The notes under the pieces are model-generated. The model was not told the DNA's origin. It did not search any database and worked only from the letters and a program-made list of their open reading frames with translations. A stretch of DNA of 64,000 nucleotides from NCBI GenBank assembly GCA_949130495.1, contig OX422207.1, positions 369,231,868 to 369,295,867 on the forward strand, written 5' to 3'. A program made the translations under genes and the position numbers. Positions 23,062-34,882 of the stretch are shown piece by piece (the stretch's first letter is position 1; each line of letters starts with the position of its first letter). Source of the stretch: Sambucus nigra. Its lineage: Eukaryota; Streptophyta; Magnoliopsida; Dipsacales; Adoxaceae.

Positions 23062-24463
23062 TATGGTTACACCATAACAAGATATATATTATCGAGGCTT
23101 GTACTCATGATAAGGACTCAAAATTTCACCTACATACGCATGTAGCCACAATAACAAAACCTACGGAGTTAGGTTACTGCGGTTAGTAATGTGGAAGTGT
23201 TCCAATGTAATGTGTGTGCCAGTGTGAGGATTTGGCTTAAAATGAAAAGAAGTTATTTGAGGTCTAGAGGGTATCTTCGATGGAGATTTATACTGGGAGT
23301 GGACCCAAACATTGTTTATGTTAACATATCATGTTATGAGTGTTGTGTGAACACTCACGGGAAAGATTTATCATTCGGGATATTTTGGCGGTGTTAAAGG
23401 ACGAGAGACATATATTTAGTATTGGAGTGGAACATAAGTCACCTATAGAGATCTATGTATCCATTACCAATATGGATAAAATCCCAAAGATGTTGTGAGC
23501 CTCAGGCATATTCGAAGTGATATTTGTTCATTTGAGAAAGGGGGTTTAGACTAGAGATGGAGGCATCCCTGATAGATATTACATCGAGATAACTATCGTA
23601 AGTCTTGGGCTCTTTATTTTTTTTCGTTATTGTGCCTACATACCCAAGAGGATTTGGATCAAATCCAACATTGTTCAAATAAATGGGACATATTTACGGG
23701 TATATGTAATAGGATACTAGGTGTAGAATATACAACATTACAGTATTTATGAAGCCTAATCCTTAATATTAAACTTTCGTAGTAAGTTGGAATGTCATAT
23801 TCATATGTTATAAATCCATTATTCAAATTTTTATATTTTATTGGTATTTCAAGAAAAAATGTATTTGAGGGTGCCGTCATTTAGACGGGATTTGTTCCGT
23901 CGAAGAAGTGGTGAGAGTATTTTTATTTTAGACTTGGTTTTTAGAAAAGTTTTGTAATGACTTCGTTCATAAACAACGGTGCTAGGTTAAAAAAACAAGC
24001 TTTAAAATATAGACATTATAAACTGAATACCCAATCCCTTAACGGGGGTCGGGCTAAGTGATGTAAACAAATATGGACAGTTTATATCACATTATATATT
24101 TTGGGTATTGACTCAAAATTTTTGCAGAGTTTATTTACCCTTTTAACGTAAGCCAAGTTTTTCGCGTGGACTATCCCCAAATAGGTTGCACCATTTATTT
24201 AGGTAGAATTTAGTTTGGAAGATCCGAATTTCACATAATGTGCACGAAGGCCTCCCTTTGTTTCTTGGGGAAGTGAAGTTTCTGTAGTACGAACTTCACT
24301 CAAGATTTCTCTGATAGAATTGGAGTTTAAGAGATTCTCATAGATGAAGAGAAGTTAGAAAACCAAATCAATGTTGGGTTTGGGATTCTTTTAATGGTTG
24401 GTAGGGGAGTATATTCATAGGGTTTGACTCATAGACTTTAACATAATGGCTAAATGAGTCCTT
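23062..24463. other. No gene recognised
   Basis: AT-rich sequence beyond the gypsy element. Short open frames (for example 23191-23397 and 23659-23880 on the opposite strand) have no recognisable motif. I see no repeat boundaries. Confidence 0.4.
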
Positions 24464-25170
24464 TAACCGAACGACTAATGGATAAGACACCAATAGTGTG
24501 GATGAGGGGGGTTGAGGGAAGGTGTAGGGTTGGAGAGATTATAGGAAGTTTTGGAAAAACTTACCATTACATATTTAACAATTCGATTAAAGGCTTCATT
24601 AATTTGATTAAAGACCTTTAAATTTTCGGTTAAAAGGGCAATGTGACCATTAACTATTCTGTTAAAGGATCCCATGAATGTGTTTTGTGTCCTTCGGTAG
24701 GTTCTGGGTATTTTCAATTTTAACCCTACAAACATCTCCATGGTTAGTTTCATCCCCTTTTATTTTTGTGTGTTTTCAATTTTTTATCCCTTGAGATTTA
24801 TAGGTTGAAAATAGGTGAAAAACTCAAGCCTCGATTACAAATTGGGGAATCCACAAAAGATGAGGGTGCGAGTGTGGGCTATCTTCATCGGAACTAGGAT
24901 GGAAAAATTAGGTTTTATTATTTTGATATGAGTATAAATGTGGTAGAAAAAGTGGGAATGCATATAAAAACCTTTGGGGGGGATGTGATTTTGCAAAACA
25001 CTTGGCGGCTTTAACCCTTTAGCTAAACGGACCCTTTAACTATTCGGTTAAATGGATAAACTGTTTGGTTAAAGGACCCCCAAAAGTTAACCATTTGATT
25101 TAAGATGTTGTAAAACATTAATTGTTAGATTAGATGTTTGAAATCATTTAAGTGTTTGGTTAAACTTTTC
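24464..25170. repeat. Interspersed array of CGGTTAAAGGACC-like words
   Basis: Variants of TTCGGTTAAAGG or its complement CCTTTAACCGAAC recur at about 24461, 24590, 24608, 24646, 24662, 25022, 25045, 25068, 25095 and 25158. Some are adjacent in opposite orientation (ACCCTTTAACTATTCGGTTAAA), which would allow pairing. This resembles a decayed version of the LTR dyad clusters, but no LTR boundary was found around it. Confidence 0.5.
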
Positions 25171-25493
25171 TAAATTCGAACGGAATAATAATTGCATCCC
25201 CTTGGTAACTTCTTCATCTTTCACAACATCATTCTTTCTTCTCTCTCGATATCCTCTCTCTAATTGAAATTTTTACACTCATTTGAGAATTTTCTTTTGG
25301 AGTTTTTTGAATTTTACACACTATGGATTATCAGGATCTAGTTTTAGTGTATAGTGTCGAGATTTAGGGTATTGACTTTAATCAAGAGGGATGGTTATCG
25401 TGAATGGGTGCATGGGCCATGATAGAGTAGCGGGGTTAGTAGAGTGGACCCTAGTGTTTTTCATTGGACCCATGGGGCATTAGGGTGTGACTC

Positions 25494-26808
25494 TGTAACA
25501 CCCCGCCCGCCCGAGGAGAGTGAACGGAGCGCTACTATCGATAAACTAAATCAATTCCACAAATCACAAGGTATAGAGCAGCTAAATCCCACAACAAAAA
25601 GAGAAACCACTAATCTCAATCTTCAAATAAATACAACAATTCTCTCGAAATAATTACAACAATCTAACTATCTCGAAAACAAATAATTCTCCAATTCTCT
25701 ATACATCAAAATAATTAAATACAATCTTCCAACTTGTATTAAAAATTCTTCCCAAAATAAACCTCGCTAAAATCAATCTCCATAGAGCCACGAAATCCGC
25801 GCTTACCTGCCACTAAAAGAAAATATGGGGAAGTACACAATACGACATGAAAAATGCTCAACAAATATTAGCGGTGAATAAAGCGTAACTATACGAGTAC
25901 GAATATTCAAATCAAATGTCAATCTCATAAGCAATTATATCAATATAATTTCTCAAGAACACATTAATCGGGTCACCAGGCCTCACCACAGTACCACGCC
26001 TATGTATTTTTTTAGCATATCCTGAAAAAGGAATATTGGCGGGTGCCCAACCTCTGTGGCATATTAAAATCTCATGACAACATGCTCAACACCAAATAAT
26101 AATACCACATGAATCGAAAGTATATTCCAACAAACATTTTTCGGATTTCCAAAAGAATTTAGCAATTCAAATATGAGTCAATAATCATATGAAAACAACG
26201 GGAATAACACTCGCGAGATTAAGGAGCATATTGTGTAAAACCCCATACCTCAAACCACCAAAAAGATCCAACAACAATATGCCTAGAAACACAGATTAAG
26301 AGACCAACAACAGTCCTCAAAGATCACCAAGAACTCCTCCAAGAACAACCTCAAAACAGCCGCAAAAATACCTCCAAAGACCTAAGGCTGAATGCATAAA
26401 TTAGAGGGCTTGTTTGTGTATAAAAAAAGAGGAATTAAAAACATATTTTCTGCCAAAAAGGGTCACCCACGACCTCAATTTAGAAGGAAAAGAAAAAAAG
26501 TTGTAAACAAAACGAACTGCTCAAAGCTGCTTGCCGCGCATGTTTTTTGAAGGCATCGATCGATCGATGCCCAGACGTTGATCAATCGATCACCTTGAAA
26601 AACTGACAGCTCGCCTTGAAAATTTTATAAGGGACAAAAATTATAAAATCAATATAAAATCCATTTTAACTCCGATTTCGAAACCGTTTGAAAATCTCGC
26701 CTTTAAAAATAATAACCAACATATTTGAGCAATAAAAATAATTTTATATCAAAATCTAATTTTCCTCTAAATTTTGAAAATACCCCAAAAATTACGCGGG
26801 TTGTTACA
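25494..26808 (-). repeat. LTR of another gypsy-like family (1,315 bp), minus orientation
   Basis: In minus sense it starts TGTAACAACCCGCGTAATTTT and ends GGGCGGGGTGTTACA, the same terminal style as the long gypsy LTRs here. No internal domains adjoin it. Flanking pentamers (GACTC and TCTTT) do not match, so it is not a clean solo-LTR insertion. On its right side it abuts an inverted partial copy of itself. Its dyad cluster is at 26552-26594. Confidence 0.75.
26552..26594. repeat. Dyad cluster with perfect 20-bp palindrome (ATCGATCGAT core)
   Basis: GGCATCGATCGATCGATGCC at 26552-26571 equals its own reverse complement. An imperfect relative, TTGATCAATCGATCA, follows at 26578. The same core occurs in the long gypsy LTR at 50669-50756 with different outer arms. 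Confidence 0.9.
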
Positions 26809-27110
26809 TCTTTTAGTTGGCAGGTTAGCGTGGATTGGGATGTTATGGACCAATTAGGATGATTTTTAGAGTGGATTATTAGAGAAGAATTTTTAATACA
26901 AGTTGGAATATTGTATGTAATTATTTTGATATATAGAGCATTGGAGATTTAGTTTAGTTGTATTTTTTCGAGAGACAATTATTGTATTTAAATTTGAGTA
27001 TTGAGATTAGTGGATTTATATTATTGTGGGATTCTTTTAGATGATCTATACCTTGTTATTTGTGGATTTGATTAGTTTTAGTGATAGTGGCGCTCCGTTC
27101 GTTCTCCCCG
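26809..27110 (+). repeat. Partial inverted copy of the adjacent LTR
   Basis: Reading forward, this segment aligns with the reverse complement of about 25822-25510. Shared words include TCTTTTAG.TGGCAGG, GAATTTTTAATACAAGTTGG, GTGGGAT..CTATACCTTG and GGCGCTCCGTTC. It is diverged and ends before the LTR terminus, at about CTCCCCGGG. The two copies form a large, imperfect inverted repeat. Confidence 0.75.
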
Positions 27111-27796
27111 GGTTCATGTGGATTATTTGTAGGATGTGTCTGGGAAGAGCGAGTTCACGGTTCTAGGGGAATGGGTGGCTTACAACATTGATTTGTCAGC
27201 AAATGAGGAAGATACTGATATCTTGTTGTGAGAGTGTGTTCACCATCGAGCGATGGAGGCATCCCTTGTGGGTTCTCCACATGTATATTTCCTTCTTTTT
27301 TGATTTCTATGTTTTTTTATTTCCCATCACGTGTTTAGATTACTTTTCTATTTTCATAATAATTTCCCCATGTTTAAAAATACTTGACTCTGTGAAGAAA
27401 AATGCGGCTAATATGGGTTTTGAGGAAAAAAATGTGATGTGTTTATACTTGATGTTCCCTTTCAAAACAAAAAACTAGTATGATAATGGATAATAAATAT
27501 GATGAGGAATATGGGATGGACAAATTGTTGTGGAAATATTAATAATAATAAAGAAACGTAAATAAAAAGGGAAAATAGATAGGATAGAAATAAAAGAGAT
27601 ACCAAACTAACATAAAATATAGGAAGGAAATATGGTAATAATATGAACAAAGCAAAAAAAAGGGAAATAACAAAAAAAAAAGGGAAATAACTCATAATGA
27701 GGGTATGAAGAGGAAGGACTAGCCGAATGACCCACTTGTCGTACATGTACCTTTTTAGATGATAATAATTTGGGAGAAAGATTCAGGGGGGGTTAG
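27111..27796. other. No gene recognised; purine/pyrimidine-biased
   Basis: Contains T-rich and A-rich stretches that produce open frames (27188-27478 plus, 27462-27746 minus) without any recognisable motif. Likely non-coding. Confidence 0.4.
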
Positions 27797-28232
27797 GATT
27801 ACCTCACAGATGATTAATATGCTTAGTTAACATTAATCGAAGATAGGTAACTTAATTGTAAACATACGGTAATTCAAACATTGAGAGGGAGAAATCTATG
27901 GGGGGTGGATTATCTAACGACTAATTAAACATCTTAGTTGTCTGGAATCCAAGATAGGTCTCTTAAGCATGAATACACAATAATTCCAACACTAAGAGGG
28001 AGAAATATCGGGGGGGGGGGGGGGGGGAGGGGGAGGGGAGGATTGCCTCATGAATATTAAACCTTCTTAGTTAGCCTTAAATGTGAACATATATCAATTC
28101 AAACACCGATAGGGAGAATGCTCTGGGGGTTTATGATTACCTCGCCACTAATTAACCTTCTTAGTTAGTAGCAATCGAAGATAGGTAACCTTAAGTGTGA
28201 ACATACGATAATTAAAACATCTAGAGAGGGAC
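27797..28232. repeat. Four-unit tandem repeat (about 95-130 bp units) with G-run
   Basis: Units start with GATTACCTC or a variant at 27797, 27909, 28041 and 28135. Each contains CTTAGTTA, AAGATAGGT (not in unit 3), GTGAACATA-like and GAGAGGGAGAA words, and three end in a G-tract. The second unit has an expanded run of about 18 G (28010-28027) followed by GA-rich G-tracts that could form a quadruplex. Unit length varies by these indels. Confidence 0.85.
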
Positions 28233-28440
28233 CTTTTTTCCTTATCATTGATTTTTTTTATATTTTTGTTATATCATTTGCAATCGATTGGGTATGCTCG
28301 AATGAGGGGTTCAATTGTTCCATTAATGAGGGTCTAGGAAAGGGAACCTCCATTACTGTGCACCTTTTTATAAGCCGTGGGGTTTGGGTTGTAACTTGAT
28401 TGCCTATCCCCGGTGCTTTTTAAGAGGTTTTTGATGATTA
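28233..28440. other. No feature recognised
   Basis: Short AT-rich stretch between the tandem repeat and the first recognisable block of the mobile-domain pseudogene. Confidence 0.4.
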
Positions 28441-29615
28441 CAGCCGCGTTGAGAGAGCATTGGTGAGATACCACTAAAACCTTACATCTGCCTGTGTGGG
28501 AGATGACCATTACCTATTTGGACATTTTTTCTTTTTCGTTTGCTGGAGTGTCACTGGTGGTGGATGAGAGTGTGACCATTATGGTAGAGGGACTGCATAT
28601 CTATCTTGGGGATAGAAGTTGTTTGTACTCACGAGGAGTTTCATGATGTTAGTACCTTGGATTTTCCTTTGGATCATGTGGAGGACTTCAAACTTGATGT
28701 GGTGGCGGTATGGTAGCATGCGAGATGTTTGTTGATGATGGGTGTAGGATATATTTTATCCATTTGTGGTGGTTTCCATTTTTTATTTACTTTTCTCATA
28801 TTCAAGGGTACGCATATGGGAGGATGGATATAATGGAGATGTGTCGGTCCATGTCTCTCTTTTTGAGATTTTTTATTGGTAGCTTCATAGGTTTTTCATA
28901 TTTATGGGAGGTACGTATTATTTAGCTTTGTTTTTTTAGTCATATATTTTCTTCTCAGTTTACTTACGTTGCATCTTGTTTTTGCTTTGCGCAGTTATAG
29001 TTTTTTCGAATGTTGCTCCAACTACCGAGAGGCGGTGGGTTCTAACACCAATGGATGGTATTTTCTGCATATTTACGCGATATGCACAGGGAAACTTGAT
29101 AGCGGCTGTGACTATGTCATTGGAGGCAACTGAGGGGCTTTTAAGCTGGATGACTTTATAGGGGGTGGTTTTTTCTATATTTTACCTTTATCATTTTCTT
29201 TTCTTGGTTTTAATATTCATGTACGACTCATTTTGTGTTTCTTCCCTTTTGCAATTACCTTGAGATATGGCCTGGATGTTATCTGGTTAGAAGATACTCC
29301 TGGAGGAGCTCAATGGAGCCCTTTTTCTATCTAGGGTGGTGGGTGACCCACAATTATATATGGGATCATCCTGTACATATGTCATTTCCTCCCCCTTATT
29401 ATATGAGTCACATCAAGGGGTTGACTATGGATGACCATGAAGTGCTTTTGAATGGATTACCTATTGCTGAACTTATTAGGGAGGATCTCGACTATCATGG
29501 ATTATTAGATTGGAAGGTGATAATGATTCCCCCTAGGGCATCCTGGGAGGCCTTATTGGGACAGTCCAGTGTAGTCTCAATGGAAGGAGAGTCTATGGTT
29601 ATTAACAGAGAGTAG
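28441..29615 (+). pseudogene. Plant mobile domain (PMD) gene remnant
   Basis: The start reads ALREHW (stop) DTTKTLHLPVWEMTITYLDI, which matches the diagnostic F.LP.GEMT.TL.D block of plant mobile domain proteins. About 110 codons further comes FSHIQGYAYGRMDIMEMCRSM with GFSYLWE at its end. After a probable GT-AG intron (28911-28994) comes NVAPTTERRW, corresponding to the W.YE.FP..AP..RW block. The frame at 29235-29615 (HIKGLTMDDHEVLLNGLP.AELIREDLDY) looks like the downstream, transposon-type PMD extension. In-frame stops and a phase mismatch across the intron show it is dead. PMD proteins occur both as host genes and inside gypsy and MULE elements; which applies here is unclear. Confidence 0.7.
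28911..28994 (+). other. Probable intron in the PMD pseudogene
   Basis: GTACGTATT donor and a TTGCTTTGCGCAG acceptor bracket 84 bp rich in T. It separates two successive PMD blocks. Exon phases no longer agree, consistent with a later frameshift. Confidence 0.5.
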
Positions 29616-31984
29616 GTTTCTTTACAGGAGGACATGAGGCGGCATGTAGAGATCGAGTGGCTCCTGAGGGAAAGAAGGAGGTAGCGGATTAAGAATGGGA
29701 ATCTCCAGGGATTGTACCCCACGCAACATCCACGTGCATTGTGATGTGGTTGGGAGCAATGAGGTGGGAGCGATTAGGCTGGGAGGGATGTTAATGGTTT
29801 GGAGAGGTTCTTTACAAAGGTTCATATTGATTTTCTCATGACTATGAGGGGACCAGTGGGGGTTCAGTGGGTGATGGGATTCTTTTTTATCTAAGGCCAT
29901 ATGTTGAGGGTCTTTAAGGGGATGGTCCTTGGATCTTTCATTAAAAGGATATCCTAAAGCCTTCTCCCCTCCTAAGGTTCTTCAACTTAGAGTATTTGGG
30001 TTTGGTGATGAGTTCTAGGACAGATGGATATTTTCACCCCTTTTTAGCATGGGGAAGGAGGGTGTGGAAACATGGAGTAAATAGATGAAGTTCAATGGGT
30101 GTGTGGTAAAGGCGAGGGAGTAGAAAAAGGATGAGACTAGGTGGATGAGCTTGTAACTGATTGTATTTCCTCTCTCGATTCTCGAGTGATGGATTTGGGG
30201 GAGGGAGCTATGGGTAGGGGGTCAGTAGGGAGGTGTTGCCCAGGGGGATTCTCCTTTTCGGAGGATAAATCTCCCAACTTTACCTGAGGAAGTGGATACT
30301 TTTCGGTGTGGCATTCCGGATAGATTTTATATCCCTTCATATATTTATGCTTTAAACCATGTTTCACTCGAGATCCAGAAGTCTTTGGATGTGTAGCGGG
30401 TATGACTTCCTTTTCGTCCTTATTTTCTTTTAATGTCCCGTCTTCTTTTCCAGAATTTTTAATAAATATTTCCTTAGTTATTTTTCTAAGAGGTGGTCAT
30501 TTCGGCATCCAGTCACTAGAGAGTACTAACCCTTTAGTCCTCACTATATTAGGAGTTATTCTATTCGATGCATCTTTTTGATCCCACGATATTTTTTTGG
30601 AGAGAACAATGGCTCGAGTGTGCAAACACACATCCAGAGGTGGTTTTAAAATGTTGCACGACATCAGTTAACCATCTTCCACCTCACCATATGCTCACTC
30701 CCCCGTATCAACCTAGTTCTAGGACACATGAGAATGGAGATGCAGGACGTGACTGTGGCGGTGATGATACTAAGTGGGCCTACAAGTCCCGTCATGATTA
30801 GTAGATGTTGTTTTATTGGCTAGATGAAGGGTTTTTCTCAACCAATTTATACATTTAACTCTATTTAATTATTTTATTCACGCACATATAATATTTCTTA
30901 TTTGTTTTTAGGGGTTTTGTAGTTGGGATTTGATAGTATTCTTATTTTTATGACATTACTCGTATTTCATTCAGGCATATGCTTTTATAATTTCTAAGGT
31001 GAAAGATTATTAATGATGTTTTGATATAGCCGTTTCAGTGTTAGTTTGATTTATTGAATAAGTAATGCCAAGTATGCGTATGAATAGAGAGAGCCTAAGA
31101 ACTTTTGTATTATAATGGTGGTGATACACAGATTTAATTGTATACAATAAAATAGGGAATACATATATGCATTGATACAAAAGGGCCCCGTCTTTTTTAG
31201 ACTTTAATTTTAGAGAGAGGAAATTTTATCCGTTCGTTGGTGAGTCGTTTATCTGTATTGACGTTGAACATGAGGGAAGGAAGTTCCCTTTTTCTATTTT
31301 CACACTAGCGAGAACCTTTTGATGTTGCTTTGGAATCGAAGTGTCGTCCTTTAACTAAGATATGGTACTGTTTGCAGGGAGCCCTTTGTGAGTCTGAATG
31401 TTAATGATTTTGTCCTGGGATGCGATGCTCTTTAACGAGGGTGTTGTTTGATGTTTATTTATTTAAAATAATGGCATGGGGGTAGTGTTCTTTCCTCCTT
31501 GGCTTCTTTTAGCTCTTTCATTTGTAGTATAAGCCTTTATGTGTTATTTCTTGAGTAAGGATAACTCTTTGGAGTTCCAAAATGCCTTAGGGAACTGTTT
31601 TATTACTTCATGTTTAGATTATTTAGATTGCATCGACTTTTTTATGTGAAGTCACAATGATAATAAATAGGATTTTAATTATACCAAAGGCTTTTAGTGT
31701 TTACTTTGACCGAGACTAAAGTGATATCTTGGGTTACCTGCATTTCTCTAATTCAAAGATAACGATGTGTCTATATTTCAATGTTTGTTATAATACTGTA
31801 GTAGATAATAAGGTCTACGTAGTTCTCTATTGAATGAAAAAGTTAGGAGCCTGAAGTTTTTAGCTGAATTTAAATGAGTGGTTGGTGGCTCAATGGGGCA
31901 TTTTGATGTAAGGTTATCAATGTGTTTGGGTTTACATATATTTACATCGTATTACAACCAAATGTTTTTTTATTAAATCACCTT
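29616..31984. other. No gene recognised
   Basis: About 2.4 kb without convincing coding. The open frames at 30137-30367 (minus) and 30568-30801 (plus) show no family signature. The first part could be the decayed 3' region of the PMD-bearing element. Confidence 0.4.
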
Positions 31985-34255
31985 CTTGATTTTCACCTCA
32001 GGAAGTTTCAAGGGATGAATTTCTTTAATCGATCGAGATTGAAAGGTTGGAAAAGCATAACTCCATCAAAATCAGCTATGGTAGATGCCATATCAGATTT
32101 TATTTTAGTCAAGAGGTAGGTTCCTCTCCAGTTGTGTGAAAATTTTCCTTGGGACTCTAGGCATGTCTGAGATTCTCTTTTAAGACTAGGTTTCCCTATG
32201 TAATGTTTTTCTTCTTGACCTTATTGTTGAATTATCGGGCAATATGCTATTGGTAGACCTAATTGTGATAAGTGGCCTTGATTCTCCTCTCAATGAGGAG
32301 AACTAGTTCATCTTAGAGCGATTGAACCCAGTCAATTTCAGCCACTTAGACTTTGACCATGACACTTAATGAAGGTATCTCGAGTTCTATGGGGAGGATT
32401 TACTTATTCCTTATACTAACAAACAGGGTATGACCTCTATCGAGTTTCTTTATGTGGTGAGGTAACCCTAGAGGGTATATAAGAGTTTTTATGATCGGTC
32501 GTTGTAGGTTAATTTCATCTTGATGTTCTTGACATTTCTACTAGTGGATTTGACTGATCTGTTGGTTTAATATCTATGTGGGGAGCACTTTTGTCCAGTA
32601 ATTTCATTCTCATGTAATGGGTGTGAGACTTCTTTCTCAAAGTCAGAACTAATGTCTTATACTAAATCATGAGGTACTTTGAAGTGGGAGATAATGTTTC
32701 GCCATATGAATTTTTCCACATTTTTAGTGTTTAGAATGAGTAGAATTTGTCATCGACCCATTTGGTGAAGTAGTCGATCGCGATTAGGATGAACTCATGA
32801 TTGTTGGAGGATTTAGGTGTTATTTTCCCCATGAGGTCTCTCCCCGGGAGGATAAAGCCCATTGAGAGGTCATACAATAGAGCTCTTGGAGAGGTAGATG
32901 TTGATGCGGGGAATAAATTTGGAACTTGAGGCATTTCGGAATGTAATCTGTGCAAGCCTTTTGAACGGCATCCTAGTAGTATATCTATCATAATATTTTC
33001 CTAGAGGTAGTTTTTTTACTGAAAAGTGGGCCACATTCATCGCTATGTATTTTTTCCATGATCTCAACAGTCTTGTTGTCTATAACTCACCTTAAATTTA
33101 CTTCATCGAGCCCTATTTTGTAGATTTGGTCCCCATGGATGATGAATTAGCCACGAATAATCTTAGGGTGAATCACTCATTTGGAGAGGATTTCATGGGT
33201 AGTGGTACTTATTTAACAAGTTCTATATGTCATAGTACCATATCGTGGATCCTATGGTCGTTTTATCAATTGCATCAATCTCAAAGTAGTAGGAGGCGTT
33301 CTATGGTTAGTCATGATAAGAGTGATGTACATGGTCCCTTCATGCATATGTCATAGAGGCTATGTTGGTAAGTGAATATGTAAAGTTATTTTTAGCTGTT
33401 GGGATAAAGTCAAACTCGAGATGCTCAAATTACGAAGTTACCTATTTGAAGAAGGCACAAAAGGTTGGAGTTTATCATCCTATATTCTCCATTTGTGTTA
33501 TATTTTTCTAATGAGTAAACTTTAGTCTCTGTAGGATTTAAGATCGATGACTCCCATTTCTAAAGTGATTTTGAGACCCGTGATCCAAGGGTTTAACTGG
33601 GACATATTATGAGTGCATTCGTAGGTGAGTTTGATAGTGGTAGTGAGTTAAGAGATATTAAGAGCATTACTTGGCCAAATGCCTTGGAGTCCCCATCAAA
33701 GTAAAGTTCCAAAGTATCTTTATCATCTAAGGCAAAGAGGTCCTCGTCTCGTAATTCTACCTTGTTCTCTCCTTCTTCATGCGATAAGGGTTGTCCCGCG
33801 ATAAGGTCTGAGATAAATCTACATTTAGTGGACTTCTGTATGGTATATTTGATTTTAAATTTTGATATCATTAGTAGCCATTGGGCCATTCGGCTAGAGA
33901 GATAAGGTTTCACAAATAGGTAATTTAAGGAGTCCATTATGGATATGAGTCGTATGCTGAAGGAAATCATGTAATGATGGTGTTTACGAGTGATCCATAT
34001 GAGTGATACATAAGCCTTTTCCAAGGAAATGTATTTGAGTTCATATGTCATTATCTTTTTTATGACATAGTATATAGAACATTCCATCCAATGACTATGT
34101 ACGCATTAAAGCAACATGGATCTGGTAATTGGGTTGGTTATTATCATGTAAAGCATGAGATTTTTTCCTAGTTAGGGAAGTACTAATACAGGTGGATGAG
34201 GGAGCACTACTTTATTTTATTGAATGCTTCATGGCATTGAGCATTCCATTCACGA
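31985..34255 (-). pseudogene. Tat-type Ty3/gypsy pol fossil: RT end, RNase H, second RNase H, integrase
   Basis: Read on the minus strand from high to low coordinates. The RT-RNase H connection is WNAQCHEAFNKIK (about 34207-34250). RNase H follows at 34087-33700 (MTYELKYISLEKA, MDSLNYLFVKPYLSSRMAQW, IQKSTKCRFISDLIAGQPL). Then comes the start of a second, archaeal-type RNase H (ELYFDGDSKAFG), typical of the Tat/Ogre lineage. Integrase pieces follow at 33067-32731, including PKSSNNHEFILIAIDYFTKWV. A C-terminal integrase block (GKFSHNW.GTYLL, about 32100-32140) closes it. Many stops and frameshifts, no LTRs nearby. The 164-codon frame at 33593-34087 is the longest intact piece. Confidence 0.85.
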
Positions 34256-34274
34256 CACCAAAATAAGATAATTG

Positions 34275-34705
34275 TCCTAGTCAATTGGTCACGGTCCAGA
34301 ATTGTGACTAGGTTGTCACGGTCCAAACCGTGACCCCTTCCTAAATACTCTAACCAATGACGTGACGAGGTTAATGGGTTACCACAATTAGGATATGGCC
34401 ACGGTCTTGATTCATGACTATATGGGTCACGGTAAAAAACCATGACCTAATCATAACCCTTTTAAGCGCCAAAGTTCCCTCTAATGGTCATGGTCCTGAA
34501 CTGTGACCCACCCGTGACCAATACCATTAAATTATGTTCATGATTCAGAGCCGTGATCCCCAATACTAGTTCAAAATATTCATGTTATGTTGGTCATGGT
34601 CTAAAATTGTGACCATTTCTTGAGATTCAATTGGTCAGCGTGGTGGTCACAATCGAGAACTGTGACCAATGTTAAGTTATTGATTAGTCAGAGGACGGGT
34701 AAAGA
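34275..34705. repeat. Array of GGTCACGGTC...GTGACC inverted repeats
   Basis: At least seven imperfect palindromes of about 20-25 bp occur, for example at about 34288, 34315, 34414, 34486, 34592 and 34645. Each starts GGTCACGGTC or a variant and ends CGTGACC or TGTGACC, with unrelated sequence between. The array begins where the minus-strand gypsy pol homology stops (about 34260), so it probably belongs to a different element. No LTR ends could be found. Confidence 0.85.
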
Positions 34706-34777
34706 TTCAAAATTGTGACCAAGTTTTGGATATAAATTCATGAAGTTAGGAATTTATTCATTTCATGAGCACATATA

Positions 34778-34834
<57 letters not shown>

Positions 34835-34882
34835 CCGGATACCTCTCTTCGTATACATTTTAGTGTGTGTGTGTGTGTGTGT
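34778..34882. repeat. CT, TA and GT microsatellites
   Basis: (CT)n at 34778-34795, (TA)n at 34796-34831 and (GT)n at 34863-34882. GT-rich words continue to about 34960 and create a spurious 76-codon frame. Confidence 0.95.

Noticed and set aside
25494..26808. Clean solo LTR with target-site duplication
   Set aside because: Flanking pentamers GACTC and TCTTT do not match, so only an LTR is claimed.
27462..27746. 94-codon minus-strand frame with hydrophobic Phe/Leu-rich product
   Set aside because: Low-complexity translation of an A-rich stretch (plus strand) with no homologous signature.
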